DNA of 49,155 bases from an uncultured Clostridia bacterium (GCA_947625615.1 CANQPB010000017.1:1-49155), one strand, 5' to 3'. Counted from the stretch's first letter, positions 16,168 through 25,452 are shown. Numbers and translations are program-made. Notes: generated by a model from the sequence alone, not told the origin.

Positions 16168-16875
16168 TTACTCCCTGTGAATCTTATAGACATTCACGTC
16201 TACGCCGCCGCCGACCGGGACGACTATCGCCCTAAGCTCGGCGGTCTCAAGATCTGCCAGAGCTTCGCTGTCCGTTATTACCGTCGGGGTGCACAGATCG
16301 AGCGCGGGGCCGTTGTTCTCGATAAATATGCTGCACGGCTTGCCGTCGCAGTCGGTGCCCTTGAGAATATACCTCGCCGAGAACATCACGCTGCCGTCGG
16401 GGGCGTATTTCTGGGTGTCGCAGCCCTTTATAGGCATCTCGCCCTTGAAATAATAGCTGTCGGCGCTGCCGGTAAAGGGTATCATGTTGATCCCGCCCGA
16501 CTTTGAGCTTACCCCCGCCGCGGCCTCGGTCTTCACGTTCACAGTCATTATATATTCAAGGAGCAAAAGCTCCTCGCCCTCGCCCACTGCGGTGCCCAAG
16601 GCTATCTCCTCCGCCTTTTCAAGCGTTTCCACCGGGTTATACTGCGTGCCGTCGCCGGTTTCGTCGCTGCCGGTGTGCGGCGACCAGAAAATGTTTATCG
16701 GCTTCAAATCCGTCTCCTCCTTCGGGGTATCGGCGTCTGCGTCCGGGCTGTTTTCCGCAATCGGGGAGTTTACATTCCCCTCCCCCGCCGCGCCGGGCTC
16801 GCTCTCGGGGGCTCCGCATGCCGACAGAACCAGAATAACCACAGCCGCCGCGGCAATAAATCCTTTGTGCTTCAT
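16168..16875 (-). CDS. DUF3237-like lipoprotein
   Basis: A 235-residue lipoprotein with lipobox VLSAC (Cys20), then an acidic low-complexity linker to about residue 60, and a beta-barrel-like domain. The domain has INMIPFTGSADSYYFKGE followed by FSARYILKGTDCDGKPC and IFIENNG, a pattern I associate with DUF3237 proteins. Function of that family is unknown. No clear promoter is visible. It has its own gene neighbourhood (terminators on both sides) and no obvious partner. Confidence 0.7.
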   Translation of the reverse strand: MKHKGFIAAAAVVILVLSACGAPESEPGAAGEGNVNSPIAENSPDADADTPKEETDLKPINIFWSPHTGSDETGDGTQYNPVETLEKAEEIALGTAVGEGEELLLLEYIMTVNVKTEAAAGVSSKSGGINMIPFTGSADSYYFKGEMPIKGCDTQKYAPDGSVMFSARYILKGTDCDGKPCSIFIENNGPALDLCTPTVITDSEALADLETAELRAIVVPVGGGVDVNVYKIHRE

Positions 16876-16957
16876 AAAATTCTCCTTTCGGGTTATTTAA
16901 TTACAGTTTATCACATATTTTACCGAAAATAAATGATTTTTACCGACACAAGGATTG

Positions 16958-16996
16958 ACAAAAACACAGAGGCCGGAATTTCTTCCGGCCCCGTGT
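16958..16996 (-). terminator. Terminator of gdhA
   Basis: Minus strand GGCCGGAA-GAAA-TTCCGGCC extended by CACGG/CTGTG pairing and followed by TGTTTTTGT. Confidence 0.8.
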
Positions 16997-17042
16997 TGAG
17001 GAGAATTAGAAAATTTAGGAGAATTGAAGATGTCTTAAGTTA

Positions 17043-18462
<1,420 letters not shown>

Positions 18463-18491
18463 TAGGAAAAATGCAAAAATATAAATTTTCC

Positions 18492-18605
18492 TCACGCGTC
18501 GGATTTGCATCTCATATATGAAAGCCATTTGTGCCCCTGGGGATTCTGCTTAAAAAGCGCGTCTTCGAGCCACTCGAGCTGCGACACCAAAGAAAATTTT
18601 TTCAT
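18492..18605 (-). CDS. Putative 37-residue small protein
   Basis: Open frame with an excellent ribosome site (TTGGGAGGAAAG, then ATG) that gives MKKFSLVSQLEWLEDALF and ends in YMRCKSDA. It is 46 bases downstream of cdd on the same strand and has no own promoter that I can see, so it would be made from the cdd transcript. It is amphipathic, without a clear membrane span. Not recognised; the ribosome site is the main support. Confidence 0.55.
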   Translation of the reverse strand: MKKFSLVSQLEWLEDALFKQNPQGHKWLSYMRCKSDA

Positions 18606-18651
18606 CTTTCCTCCCAAAATTACGGCATGCCCACCGCGGGTTGACCCCGTC

Positions 18652-19062
18652 TCAGCAGATGACCGGCTCCCAGGCAAAGGGCAGCAGGTCGCGCGCCCTA
18701 ACCTTTATGAGGTTTCCGTTTTCGTCGTTTACTATCACCTTTATATCGGGGCAGTATTCAAAAAGCATCTGCCGGCAATTTCCGCAGGGCGGAATAACGC
18801 CGTTAAGGTGTTTATCGTGGGCGGCGACTATGGTGTCGAATTCCCGCTCGCCGTTTGAGATAGCCATGCCGATGGCGATATATTCCGCGCAGGAGCCGTG
18901 GATACCGTCGCAGTTGACGCCCTTGTAAATATTGCCGTTTTTGCAGCGCAAAGCGCAGCCTACCGTGTGATTGTATACGCCGTCGTCAAAATTCTTTTTC
19001 AACACGTCGAGCGCTAAATCGATAAGCTTCCTGTCGCCGTCGGTCAGTTTGTATCTTCTCAT
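18652..19062 (-). CDS. cdd: Cytidine deaminase
   Basis: Converts cytidine and deoxycytidine to uridine forms for pyrimidine salvage. Zinc site of the tetrameric family: GSCAEYIAIG (Cys plus catalytic Glu) and PCGNCRQMLFEYCPD (two Cys). 136 residues, as expected. No neighbours of the usual deoCD/era cluster here. Confidence 0.93.
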   Translation of the reverse strand: MRRYKLTDGDRKLIDLALDVLKKNFDDGVYNHTVGCALRCKNGNIYKGVNCDGIHGSCAEYIAIGMAISNGEREFDTIVAAHDKHLNGVIPPCGNCRQMLFEYCPDIKVIVNDENGNLIKVRARDLLPFAWEPVIC

Positions 19063-19106
19063 TTTATCAACCCCCGAAATGCCAATCTACCTTAAATTAT
19101 GAAAAA

Positions 19107-19135
19107 ATTAAAGCATACCCCCGCGTGCAGGTCAA
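19107..19135 (-). promoter_or_regulatory. Promoter of cdd
   Basis: Minus strand TTGACC, 17-base spacer, TTTAAT, about 45 bases before the start. Confidence 0.7.
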
Positions 19136-19149
19136 GAAAATATTCGGAG

Positions 19150-19237
19150 GCATCGCCGCAGGAGGCACCTTAAAACTCTAACTTCTAACTTCTAATTTCT
19201 GACTTCTATCTTCTTGATGTGGCCTGATGGCCACATC
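19150..19237 (+). repeat. Dispersed repeat family A, copy 3 (5'-truncated)
   Basis: Keeps the central and right parts: degenerate TCGCCGCAGGAGGCACC, heptamers TAACTTC/TAATTTC/TGACTTC/TATCTTC, and hairpin GATGTGGCCTGATGGCCACATC. It ends 17 bases before the -35 box of dtd, in the same direction. Confidence 0.88.
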
Positions 19238-19254
19238 TAATGCGTCGCGGGGTA

Positions 19255-19283
19255 TTGCTTTATTGTTCGCGGCGGTGTATAAT
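19255..19283 (+). promoter_or_regulatory. Promoter of dtd
   Basis: TTGCTT, 17-base spacer, TATAAT; AAGGAGG follows at 19291. Confidence 0.85.
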
Positions 19284-19304
19284 GTTAAAAAAGGAGGCGA
19301 TGAC

Positions 19305-19742
19305 ATGAAAGCGGTAATTCAGCGGGTTATCCGCGCAAGCGTGACGGCCGAGGGCCGCGTTACGGGGAGCATCGGCCGCGGGATAACGGTTCTGTTGGGG
19401 GTCGGCAAAAACGACACCGAGGAAAACTGCCGCGCGCTGGCAAAAAAGATCTCGAAGCTGAGGATATTTTCGGACAGTGAGGGAAAGACGAATCTTTCGC
19501 TTTCGGACATCGGCGGGGAGATTTTGGCGATATCGCAGTTTACGCTTTTCGGAGACGTCTCGCACCAAAACCGCCCGAGCTTTTTTGATGCCGCCCCTGC
19601 CGAGCCGGCAAACCGCCTTTACGGGGTGTTCTGCGACGAGCTCGCCCTGTTGGGCTTTAAGCCGCAGAAGGGCGTCTTCGGGGCGTATATGCAGATAGAC
19701 CAGCTCTCGGACGGGCCTTTTACAATTATTCTTGAAATGTGA
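19305..19742 (+). CDS. dtd: D-aminoacyl-tRNA deacylase
   Basis: Removes D-amino acids (and glycine from tRNA-Ala) from mischarged tRNAs. 145 residues starting MKAVIQRV with the family motifs ALAKKISKLRIFSD, the SQFTLFGD block and GAYMQ near the end (the NAQPGPV-like Gly-cisPro region is degenerate). ATG 19305 is set by the ribosome site; an upstream in-frame start would overlap the promoter. Followed after 9 bases by the Spx-like gene. Confidence 0.93.
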   Translation: MKAVIQRVIRASVTAEGRVTGSIGRGITVLLGVGKNDTEENCRALAKKISKLRIFSDSEGKTNLSLSDIGGEILAISQFTLFGDVSHQNRPSFFDAAPAEPANRLYGVFCDELALLGFKPQKGVFGAYMQIDQLSDGPFTIILEM

Positions 19743-19751
19743 CGGAGGGAT

Positions 19752-20093
19752 ATGATGAATATTCAGATCTACGCGCGCTCGAAATGCTTCGATTCAAAAA
19801 AAGCGGAGCGATGGTTTAAGGAGCGCAGGATAAAATATCAGCTGATAGACCTCGACTCAAAGGGGCTGAGCCCCCGCGAGCTCGACAGCGTTGTCGCGGC
19901 GGTGGGGCTCGAAAACATAGTCGACGAAAAATCGAAGTCGCCCGACGCGGCGCTTATGAAATATCTCTCCGACCGCAACCAGAAGCTTGAAAAGCTCCTT
20001 GACGACCCGAGGCTGATAAAAAGCCCGATCGTCCGAAACGGCCGCCTCGCCACCGTGGGCTACCGCCCCGAGGTGTGGGAAAAGTGGGAATAA
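19752..20093 (+). CDS. Spx/ArsC-like thioredoxin-fold protein
   Basis: A 113-residue ArsC/Spx family protein: IQIYARSKCFDSKKAERWF at the N-terminus, RRIKYQLIDL, and the cis-Pro segment KSPIVRN. The redox site is CFDS: only the first Cys is present, without the CxxC of Spx, as in single-Cys ArsC/YfgD-like proteins. Co-transcribed with dtd. A general thiol or glutaredoxin-dependent role is possible, but function is unassigned. Followed by a terminator. Confidence 0.85.
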   Translation: MMNIQIYARSKCFDSKKAERWFKERRIKYQLIDLDSKGLSPRELDSVVAAVGLENIVDEKSKSPDAALMKYLSDRNQKLEKLLDDPRLIKSPIVRNGRLATVGYRPEVWEKWE

Positions 20094-20097
20094 ATGA

Positions 20098-20133
20098 ACG
20101 CCCTTTCCGTTAAAGGAGAGGGCGGTTTTTATA
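20098..20133 (+). terminator. Terminator of the dtd operon
   Basis: CGCCCTTTCC-GTTAAA-GGAGAGGGCG followed by GTTTTTATATT. Confidence 0.82.
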
Positions 20134-20146
20134 TTCGGCCGATGAT

Positions 20147-20381
20147 AAAAGTTTTCGCCGGCCTTTTTCAAAAGGCCACGAGAGTCCAGAGGCGAGCAGC
20201 CTCTGGCCGCGATCGCAATCGCGAAACACCCCCGGAGCGGGCTTGCTCGGCCCGCTCCGGGATAATGCGAAGCAAAGCGCAGGACGGGGAGAAAAAACTG
20301 TCCGGTGGACAGTTTTTTCGTGGGGAGACCCTCGCCGGGGGTCTCCCCGATTTGCCGAACATAGTGAGGCAAATAAAAAGC
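20147..20381 (-). repeat. Dispersed repeat family C, copy 4 (inverted, long form)
   Basis: Minus-strand copy. Reading on the minus strand: TTTTTATTTGCCTC..CGGCAAA, hairpin GGGGAGACC..GGTCTCCCC, perfect 13-base-arm palindrome GAAAAAACTGTCC-ACC-GGACAGTTTTTTC (20291-20319), CTCCCCGTCCTGCGC, CGGAGCG..CGCTCCGG stem, CAGAGGC-type hairpin, then GGCCTTTTTGAAAAGGCC-like stem and GGCCGGCGAAAACTTTT (20147-20163). No gene in 20134-20489. Confidence 0.88.
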
Positions 20382-20489
20382 CTCAATGCACCCTCTTAAA
20401 TATTCTAAATTGTAAGCATATTCCCCGAATATCTCCCCTCGCCCTGGGCATAATAAGCGCATACCAAATCCTGAAAGGTTGTGTTTATT

Positions 20490-20951
20490 ATGACTTTAAC
20501 TCCAAAGGAAACCTCCCTGCTTAAGGATCTCAGGGGCCAGGAGCGCCTCTGCTGGGAGAAGTATGACAAATACTCCTGCGACGCCTGCTCGACCGAGCTG
20601 AAAAATCTGTTCAGCGAGATGGCGATGACCGAAAAACAGCATTTCGATTCCATCAACCAGATGCTTCAGGGCACCGTTCCGCAGATGCCCACCGGCCTGC
20701 AAAACGAAAACAACAAGTGGTGCACCCGCGTTCGCTATGCCGACGAGCAGTCGAGGAATATCGACAGATTCCTCTGCACCGACATGCTCGCCTCGGAAAA
20801 GCATGCCTCGAGCCTTTACGACGTGAGCGTGTTTGAGTTCACCGACCCCGCCGCCCGAAAGGCCCTCAACCACATTCAGGCCGAGGAGCAGCAGCACGGC
20901 GAAAAGCTTTACGCCTATATGGCGCAGAACGGAATGTACGCCGCCGAATAG
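20490..20951 (+). CDS. CotF-like spore coat protein
   Basis: A 153-residue protein (from ATG 20490) with helical ferritin-like architecture typical of the coat F domain: LTPKETSLLKDLRGQERLC at the start, EMAMTEKQHFDSI in the middle, LASEKHASSLYD and HIQAEEQQHGEKLYAY at the end. Cys-containing segments such as CDACSTE. CotF-like proteins are found in spore coats and in other Firmicute proteins, so a coat role is likely but not proved. Followed by a strong terminator; stands alone. Confidence 0.78.
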   Translation: MTLTPKETSLLKDLRGQERLCWEKYDKYSCDACSTELKNLFSEMAMTEKQHFDSINQMLQGTVPQMPTGLQNENNKWCTRVRYADEQSRNIDRFLCTDMLASEKHASSLYDVSVFEFTDPAARKALNHIQAEEQQHGEKLYAYMAQNGMYAAE

Positions 20952-20953
20952 CA

Positions 20954-20979
20954 AAAATCCCCCGCAAGGGGGATTTTTT
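20954..20979 (+). terminator. Terminator of the CotF-like gene
   Basis: AAATCCCCC-GCAA-GGGGGATTTTTT. Confidence 0.9.
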
Positions 20980-21033
20980 AACGGCGGGAAAAAGTTTTCT
21001 CCTGCTCTCGGCTATATACGTCGATATATAAAA

Positions 21034-21561
21034 CTAACCTGCATTGTAGCCGGGATCAAGTTTCATCAGCTCCTGCTCAGTAAGTCCGTTTGTATCAACT
21101 GTATTTTCGGTTTCGTTCAGTACAAAAATATGCCACCCGTCATCAAACTGAACATAAATCGTGTTATCTTCTCCGTACCGATAGCCATATCCTATTCCAA
21201 AGTTTGACTGATTATTCTCTGTCGGTATAGTATCACAAGAAGTAATGATTTGTCCGTCCGGTTCAGTAGAAACAGGGAGATCAAGCGCTTTTCCGCAATC
21301 CTTGTAAAGCCGGTTATCTACCATAATCATGGCGGGATAATCAATACTGGTATCTGATTGCACTTCGTCGTCCGGGACGGTCGGGGTCAAATTTGGGATA
21401 AACAAAGCGGCAACCACGACAAGGCAGAAGCAAGCTGCAACCGCGCCCCATTTAGTCCACTTAGAAATTCTCTTTCTTGTCTTTGTCTGAGCTTCCTCAA
21501 TGAATCGATTATCGACGTTGGTAATACTGTTATACAGCTTTGAGGTCTCTTTTTCTTTCAT
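21034..21561 (-). CDS. Putative anti-sigma factor / membrane regulator
   Basis: A 175-residue protein with a cytoplasmic N-terminal 35 residues, one membrane helix (WGAVAACFCLVVVAALFIP, about 38-56) and an outside domain of about 115 residues. Its ATG overlaps the stop of the sigma factor gene by four bases, the classic layout for ECF sigma/anti-sigma pairs. No recognised ASD or zinc anti-sigma motif is visible, so the assignment rests on topology and position. The base composition is more AT-rich than its neighbours. Confidence 0.7.
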   Translation of the reverse strand: MKEKETSKLYNSITNVDNRFIEEAQTKTRKRISKWTKWGAVAACFCLVVVAALFIPNLTPTVPDDEVQSDTSIDYPAMIMVDNRLYKDCGKALDLPVSTEPDGQIITSCDTIPTENNQSNFGIGYGYRYGEDNTIYVQFDDGWHIFVLNETENTVDTNGLTEQELMKLDPGYNAG

Positions 21562-22115
21562 AGGGAATAACCCTCCCGCTCAAGTTTTGATTTCAGATTT
21601 TGTCTGAGTCTGTACATTTTCTTTGCTATATTTGCCGGAGACGTGCCGCTTTCCTCTGCAAGCGTATTTACCGTTTCGCCATTCCAATAGCGGCGCATGA
21701 AAAGAATACGGTCGTTTCGCGGTAATGACGCAAGCCATATATTTATGACCTCCGTCAGTTCCTGTTCTTCAATTTGGCGTTCAACAGCAGCCGGGGACGG
21801 TATGCAGTCCTCTAATTCGTTCAGAATCTCTTCCATGCCTGCATAGCGCTTCTGCCGGTGGTTTTTCTTCCAAAGGTCAAATGCAATATTTCGGACAACC
21901 CTGCCAAGCCATGCGCCAAGTTTGTCGGGCTTCTGCGGCGGTATTGAGTTCCAAGCCCGCAAATATGTATCGTTTACGCATTCGTCTGCGTCAGCGCTTA
22001 TTGACAGTACATTTAGCGCCACACCGCGGCAAAAGGCTCCGTATTTCGTTGCCGTTTCCGAAATTGCAGCTTCATCACGCTTGAAAAACAATCCGATGAT
22101 TTCTAAGTCCTCCAT
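21558..22115 (-). CDS. ECF-family RNA polymerase sigma factor
   Basis: A 185-residue sigma-70 family factor. Region 2: ISETATKYGAFCRGVALNVL, ADECVNDTYLRAWNSIPPQ, GAWLGRVVRNIAFDLWKK. Region 4: WLASLPRNDRILFMRRYWNG and NTLAEESGTSPANIAKKMYR, the helix-turn-helix that reads the -35 element. I place the start at ATG 22115, preceded by AGAGGGAT; longer versions begin in AT-rich leader. Signal and targets unknown. Lower GC and different codon use than neighbours suggest acquisition by transfer. Confidence 0.88.
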   Translation of the reverse strand: MEDLEIIGLFFKRDEAAISETATKYGAFCRGVALNVLSISADADECVNDTYLRAWNSIPPQKPDKLGAWLGRVVRNIAFDLWKKNHRQKRYAGMEEILNELEDCIPSPAAVERQIEEQELTEVINIWLASLPRNDRILFMRRYWNGETVNTLAEESGTSPANIAKKMYRLRQNLKSKLEREGYSL

Positions 22116-22257
22116 TTCAATCCCTCTTTCCGCAAGATTTATGATTTTGAAAGCTTTCACTTATAAAGACGACATTTCCGAGCTGATATTCCCTGTGTTT
22201 TCAAAATAATTATAGCTTTTTTCCGTGAATTTTTCTACTACATATGAACATTGTCAA

Positions 22258-22376
22258 GAGTGTCCGTTCCGCGCGCATTATTAGAAATATTTAGATATGT
22301 CGCCGCAGGCGACACCTTAAACTCTATCTTCTAATTTCTAACTTCTATCTTCTTGATGTGGCCATCAGGCCACATC
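22258..22376 (+). repeat. Dispersed repeat family A, copy 4
   Basis: Near full-length: GAGTGTCCGTTCCGCGCGC, hairpin TGTCGCCGCAGGCGACA, heptamers TATCTTC/TAATTTC/TAACTTC/TATCTTC, and hairpin GATGTGGCCATCAGGCCACATC. It ends 16 bases before the asnA -35 box, in the same direction. The rest of 22116-22257 holds the AT-rich leader of the sigma factor gene. Confidence 0.92.
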
Positions 22377-22392
22377 AACATCATTTCAAGTC

Positions 22393-22421
22393 TTGACATC
22401 GGCCTAACTCGGTGCTATAAT
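22393..22421 (+). promoter_or_regulatory. Promoter of asnA
   Basis: TTGACA, 17-base spacer, TATAAT, 38 bases before the start codon. Confidence 0.92.
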
Positions 22422-22459
22422 ACACTAAATCAAAAAATCATTCGGAGCGTGATACTTTT

Positions 22460-23467
22460 ATGAGCAAAACCGTTATCCCCGCGGGGTATTCCCCCCGCCT
22501 CGGGCCATATGAAACCCAGACCGCGATAGGTCTTATCAAGCATACCTTTGAGATCAGCCTCTGCCGCGCGCTCAACTTAAAGCGTGCGTCGGCGCCGCTG
22601 TTTGTAGACGGCGGCCGCGGCCTCAACGACGACTTAAACGGCGTTGAGAGGCCGGTGGTCTTCGATATCCGCGAGACCGGCGAAAACGCCGAGGTAGTCC
22701 ACTCGCTCGCGAAGTGGAAGAGATTCGCCCTCAAAGAATACGGCTTCCACCACGGCGAGGGCATCTATACCGACATGAACGCCATACGCCGCGACGAGGA
22801 TCTCGACAACCTCCATTCAATTTATGTCGATCAGTGGGACTGGGAGCGCATAATCTCCCGCGAGGAGAGAAATATCGACTTTCTGAAAGAAACCGTTCTT
22901 AAGATCGTCGGCGCGGTATGCGACACCTCCGAGGCGGTTACGAGGATCTACCCAAACGTCGTCTGCAATTTAAGCCGCGAGGTCAGCTTCATCACCGCTC
23001 AGGAGCTTGAGGATCTCTATCCCTCCCTCACCCCCAAGGAGCGCGAAAACGCCTATCTTAAAGAGCACAGAACAACCTTCATCATCGGCATAGGCGACGT
23101 TCTGAAATCGGGCGAAAAGCATGACGGCAGAGCCCCCGACTACGACGACTGGAGCTTAAACGGCGATCTTCTGATGTGGAACGAGACCCTCGGCTGCGCT
23201 TTCGAGCTTAGCTCGATGGGCATACGCGTTGACGCCGATTCGCTGAGATCTCAGCTGAAAAAAGCCGGCTGCGAATGGCGCTCCGGCCTTGAATTCCACA
23301 AAAAGCTCCTTGCGGGCGAGCTCCCCCTTACCATAGGCGGGGGAATCGGGCAGTCGCGGCTTTGCATGCTGCTGCTCGGAAAGGCCCACATCGGCGAGGT
23401 GCAGGTGTCCGTCTGGGACGCCGAAACAAAAGAAATATGCAGCGAGGCCGGCATACCGCTTCTGTAA
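22460..23467 (+). CDS. asnA: Aspartate-ammonia ligase (asparagine synthetase A)
   Basis: Makes asparagine from aspartate, ammonia and ATP, giving AMP. 335 residues of the class II aminoacyl-tRNA synthetase-like fold: AIGLIKHTFEISLCRALNL, APLFVDGGRGLNDDLNGVER, VDQWDWERII, MWNETLGCAFELSSMGIRVD, and LTIGGGIGQSRLCMLLL (motif-3 Arg). Length and motifs match AsnA. Followed 48 bases on by an acyl-ACP thioesterase, probably in the same transcript. Confidence 0.96.
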   Translation: MSKTVIPAGYSPRLGPYETQTAIGLIKHTFEISLCRALNLKRASAPLFVDGGRGLNDDLNGVERPVVFDIRETGENAEVVHSLAKWKRFALKEYGFHHGEGIYTDMNAIRRDEDLDNLHSIYVDQWDWERIISREERNIDFLKETVLKIVGAVCDTSEAVTRIYPNVVCNLSREVSFITAQELEDLYPSLTPKERENAYLKEHRTTFIIGIGDVLKSGEKHDGRAPDYDDWSLNGDLLMWNETLGCAFELSSMGIRVDADSLRSQLKKAGCEWRSGLEFHKKLLAGELPLTIGGGIGQSRLCMLLLGKAHIGEVQVSVWDAETKEICSEAGIPLL

Positions 23468-23514
23468 GCGCATGAACCGGCCGACGGAAACTTAAAGGAG
23501 ACAGGCATCGCAAA

Positions 23515-24222
23515 ATGGTTTACTCGGCAAAATTCTACATAGGCTTTTCGGACGTAAATCCCGATCTCGGGATCTCAAATTCATCTATACTCAGGCTGTT
23601 TGAAAACGCCTGCTGCATGCAGGGCGAGGCCGTCGGCGACGGCTTTAAGGACACCCCCGGCAGGTGGTTCGTCACCGCATACCGCGTCGCCGTTTCCGAC
23701 CGCCCGAAATATAACGACACCGTCACCGTATCGACCTGGAGCCGCGAGGCAAGGGGCGTTTCGGCCTCCCGCGAGTTCGAGATGAGAGACGGCGACGGCA
23801 GGCTTTTGGTCAAGGCGCTTTCAAACTGGGCGAGAATGAACACCGAGACCGGGCGGCTTGAGAGAATGTCTCCTGAGGCATTTGAAAGATATGAAAGCGA
23901 GCCGGAACGCACCAATTTCGGGGAGCTATGGCTGCCGAAGCTGAGATCCGCCTCGGAGGGAATTTCCGAGCAGGCGTTCACCGTCGGCAAAAACCTCGCC
24001 GACCCCAACCGCCACATGAACAACGTGAGATATCTCGACCTCGCGGCGGAGATGCTGCCCGGCGAAAGCGAACCGAATGAGTTCGAGATCACCTACCGCA
24101 AGGCATACGCCCTCGGCGAAAGCGGCATTTTAAGCTACGGCGAGGACGCCGAAAGCCGCACCGTCGCATTTCTTTCTGAGGACAGAAGCGAGACGCACGC
24201 GATCGCAAAATTTTATAAATAA
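23515..24222 (+). CDS. Acyl-ACP thioesterase
   Basis: A 235-residue double-hotdog protein that would hydrolyse acyl-ACP to free fatty acids. N-terminal hotdog with YIGFSDVNPDLGISNSSIL and the C-terminal hotdog with ADPNRHMNNVRYLDLA, whose Asn-His-Asn pattern holds the catalytic residues as in FatA/FatB. Chain-length choice is not readable. Follows asnA and ends in a shared bidirectional terminator facing the XRE gene. Confidence 0.88.
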   Translation: MVYSAKFYIGFSDVNPDLGISNSSILRLFENACCMQGEAVGDGFKDTPGRWFVTAYRVAVSDRPKYNDTVTVSTWSREARGVSASREFEMRDGDGRLLVKALSNWARMNTETGRLERMSPEAFERYESEPERTNFGELWLPKLRSASEGISEQAFTVGKNLADPNRHMNNVRYLDLAAEMLPGESEPNEFEITYRKAYALGESGILSYGEDAESRTVAFLSEDRSETHAIAKFYK

Positions 24223-24234
24223 CCGTAAACCCGC

Positions 24235-24260
24235 AAAAAAAGGACGGCTCAGCCGTCCTT
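24235..24260. terminator. Bidirectional terminator
   Basis: AAGGACGGC-TCA-GCCGTCCTT, T-rich on both sides (ATTGTTTT on plus, TTTTTTTGCGG on minus). Its loop, TCA, is the stop codon of the XRE gene on the other strand. Confidence 0.82.
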
Positions 24261-24560
24261 ATTGTTTTCGGTGTAAAAATGCTGAACAAGCTCGGAGACA
24301 AGCTTTCGCTGCTCCGGCGTTAGATCGGAGATGTCAAGGGTATATTCCCGCTCTATCCCGAGTATCGTGTCGGTGGATACCCGAAATATCTGCGCCAGCT
24401 CGACGATATTCTGCGCCGAGGGCACGGACAGACCCGTCTCCCACGCGTTTACGCTCACGCGGGACACGTTGAGCCGCCGCGCAAGCTCGGACTGCGTAAG
24501 CCCCGCCTGCTCGCGAAGGGTTTTTATATTCTCATATAGCCACAGATTCGCATACCGCAC
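24249..24560 (-). CDS. XRE-family transcriptional regulator
   Basis: A 103-residue protein with an N-terminal helix-turn-helix: LREQAGLTQSELARRLNVSR, then VNAWETGLSVPSAQNIVELA. The C-terminal 35 residues are probably a small dimerisation helix. Divergent from the zinc-site membrane protein gene, with about 120 bases between, so it might control itself or that gene. The stop codon sits in the loop of the shared terminator hairpin. Confidence 0.88.
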   Translation of the reverse strand: MRYANLWLYENIKTLREQAGLTQSELARRLNVSRVSVNAWETGLSVPSAQNIVELAQIFRVSTDTILGIEREYTLDISDLTPEQRKLVSELVQHFYTENNKDG

Positions 24561-24631
24561 GGTATCCCCTCCCCTTTTGTATTGTATTATATCCGCTTGT
24601 CAATCTTACTTATCATTAAAATAAACAATAC

Positions 24632-24660
24632 TTGACATATCTTAAAAGCCGTGATACAAT
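24632..24660 (+). promoter_or_regulatory. Promoter of the zinc-site membrane protein gene
   Basis: TTGACA, 17-base spacer, TACAAT. A longer reading of the gene starts inside this -35 box, which argues for the shorter version starting at GTG 24683. Confidence 0.82.
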
Positions 24661-24682
24661 AATTTTCAAAGAGGTGAGAAAA

Positions 24683-25405
24683 GTGAAAAAGAAGCAAACC
24701 ATGGAAACCCCGGCGGGAACCCCGAAGAAGAAAAAGAAGGGCCTGTGGATCGCCCTCGGCGCCGTCGTTGCCGTGGCGGCGATAGGCTCCCTTTCCCCCG
24801 ACACCGACGAACCTAATGACCCTGCCGATCTTGACAACAGCGATTCGGCTATCGTCACCGAGGCGCCCGAAACCGATTCCGGCGAAGCTACCGAGGCCTT
24901 TGAAATAGACGAATGGCGCCGCAAGGAGACCGAAGCGACAACCTCGCCCGCCGAGACGGAGCCTAAGACAACCGAAGCCCCGCAAACCGAGGCGGAAAAG
25001 GTCAGCGAGGCCACAGAGCCGCCCGCTGCCGAAACCGCCGCCCCCAAAACTGCGGCCGAAAAGGTGACGACTAAAGCAACCGAAGCCGAAAAGGTCACCA
25101 CCAAGGCGACGACAGCCGAAAAGGCGAAGACAGAGGCTTCCACCGAGGAGGAAAGCGAAGATATCGACGAGGATATCGAGAATATCGAGGAGCCGGAGAG
25201 GAACACTGACCCTCCGTTCTCGGATTACGAGCATGAACAGAGCGAAGGCACAACCTACGTTCTGAACACCAACACGATGAAATTCCATTATCCCGATTGC
25301 CGAAGCGTTAAAAAAATAGCTCCCGAAAACTACGAGGAAATGTTCGGCACAAGAGACGACGCAATAGCCCGCGGTTTCGACCCCTGCGGTATATGTGAGC
25401 CATGA
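24683..25405 (+). CDS. Membrane-anchored protein with Thr/Glu-rich linker and Ada-like zinc site
   Basis: From GTG 24683 (after GAGGTGAG) the protein has 240 residues: basic N-terminus, one helix (LWIALGAVVAVAAIGSL), a low-complexity Thr/Glu/Ala/Lys linker of about 140 residues (repeats such as KVTTKATEAE), and a C-terminal domain YVLNTNTMKFHYPDCRSV..RGFDPCGICEP. The last part is the small Cys4-type domain often seen at the end of secreted nucleases and metallo-hydrolases, probably zinc binding. Without a linked catalytic domain, its role is unknown. Confidence 0.75.
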   Translation: MKKKQTMETPAGTPKKKKKGLWIALGAVVAVAAIGSLSPDTDEPNDPADLDNSDSAIVTEAPETDSGEATEAFEIDEWRRKETEATTSPAETEPKTTEAPQTEAEKVSEATEPPAAETAAPKTAAEKVTTKATEAEKVTTKATTAEKAKTEASTEEESEDIDEDIENIEEPERNTDPPFSDYEHEQSEGTTYVLNTNTMKFHYPDCRSVKKIAPENYEEMFGTRDDAIARGFDPCGICEP

Positions 25406-25410
25406 CAAAG

Positions 25411-25440
25411 CTGCCCTCCCCCTGCGGGAGGGCATTTTTC
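25411..25440 (+). terminator. Terminator after the zinc-site membrane protein
   Basis: TGCCCTCCC-CCTGC-GGGAGGGCA followed by TTTTTCTTTTTT. Confidence 0.9.
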
Positions 25441-25452
25441 TTTTTTACCCCC

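Noticed and set aside
24560-24632. Promoter for the XRE gene with TTGACA near 24600
   Set aside because: A TTGACA exists on the minus strand but no -10 box lies at the right distance (TATAAT is too close), so it is not listed.
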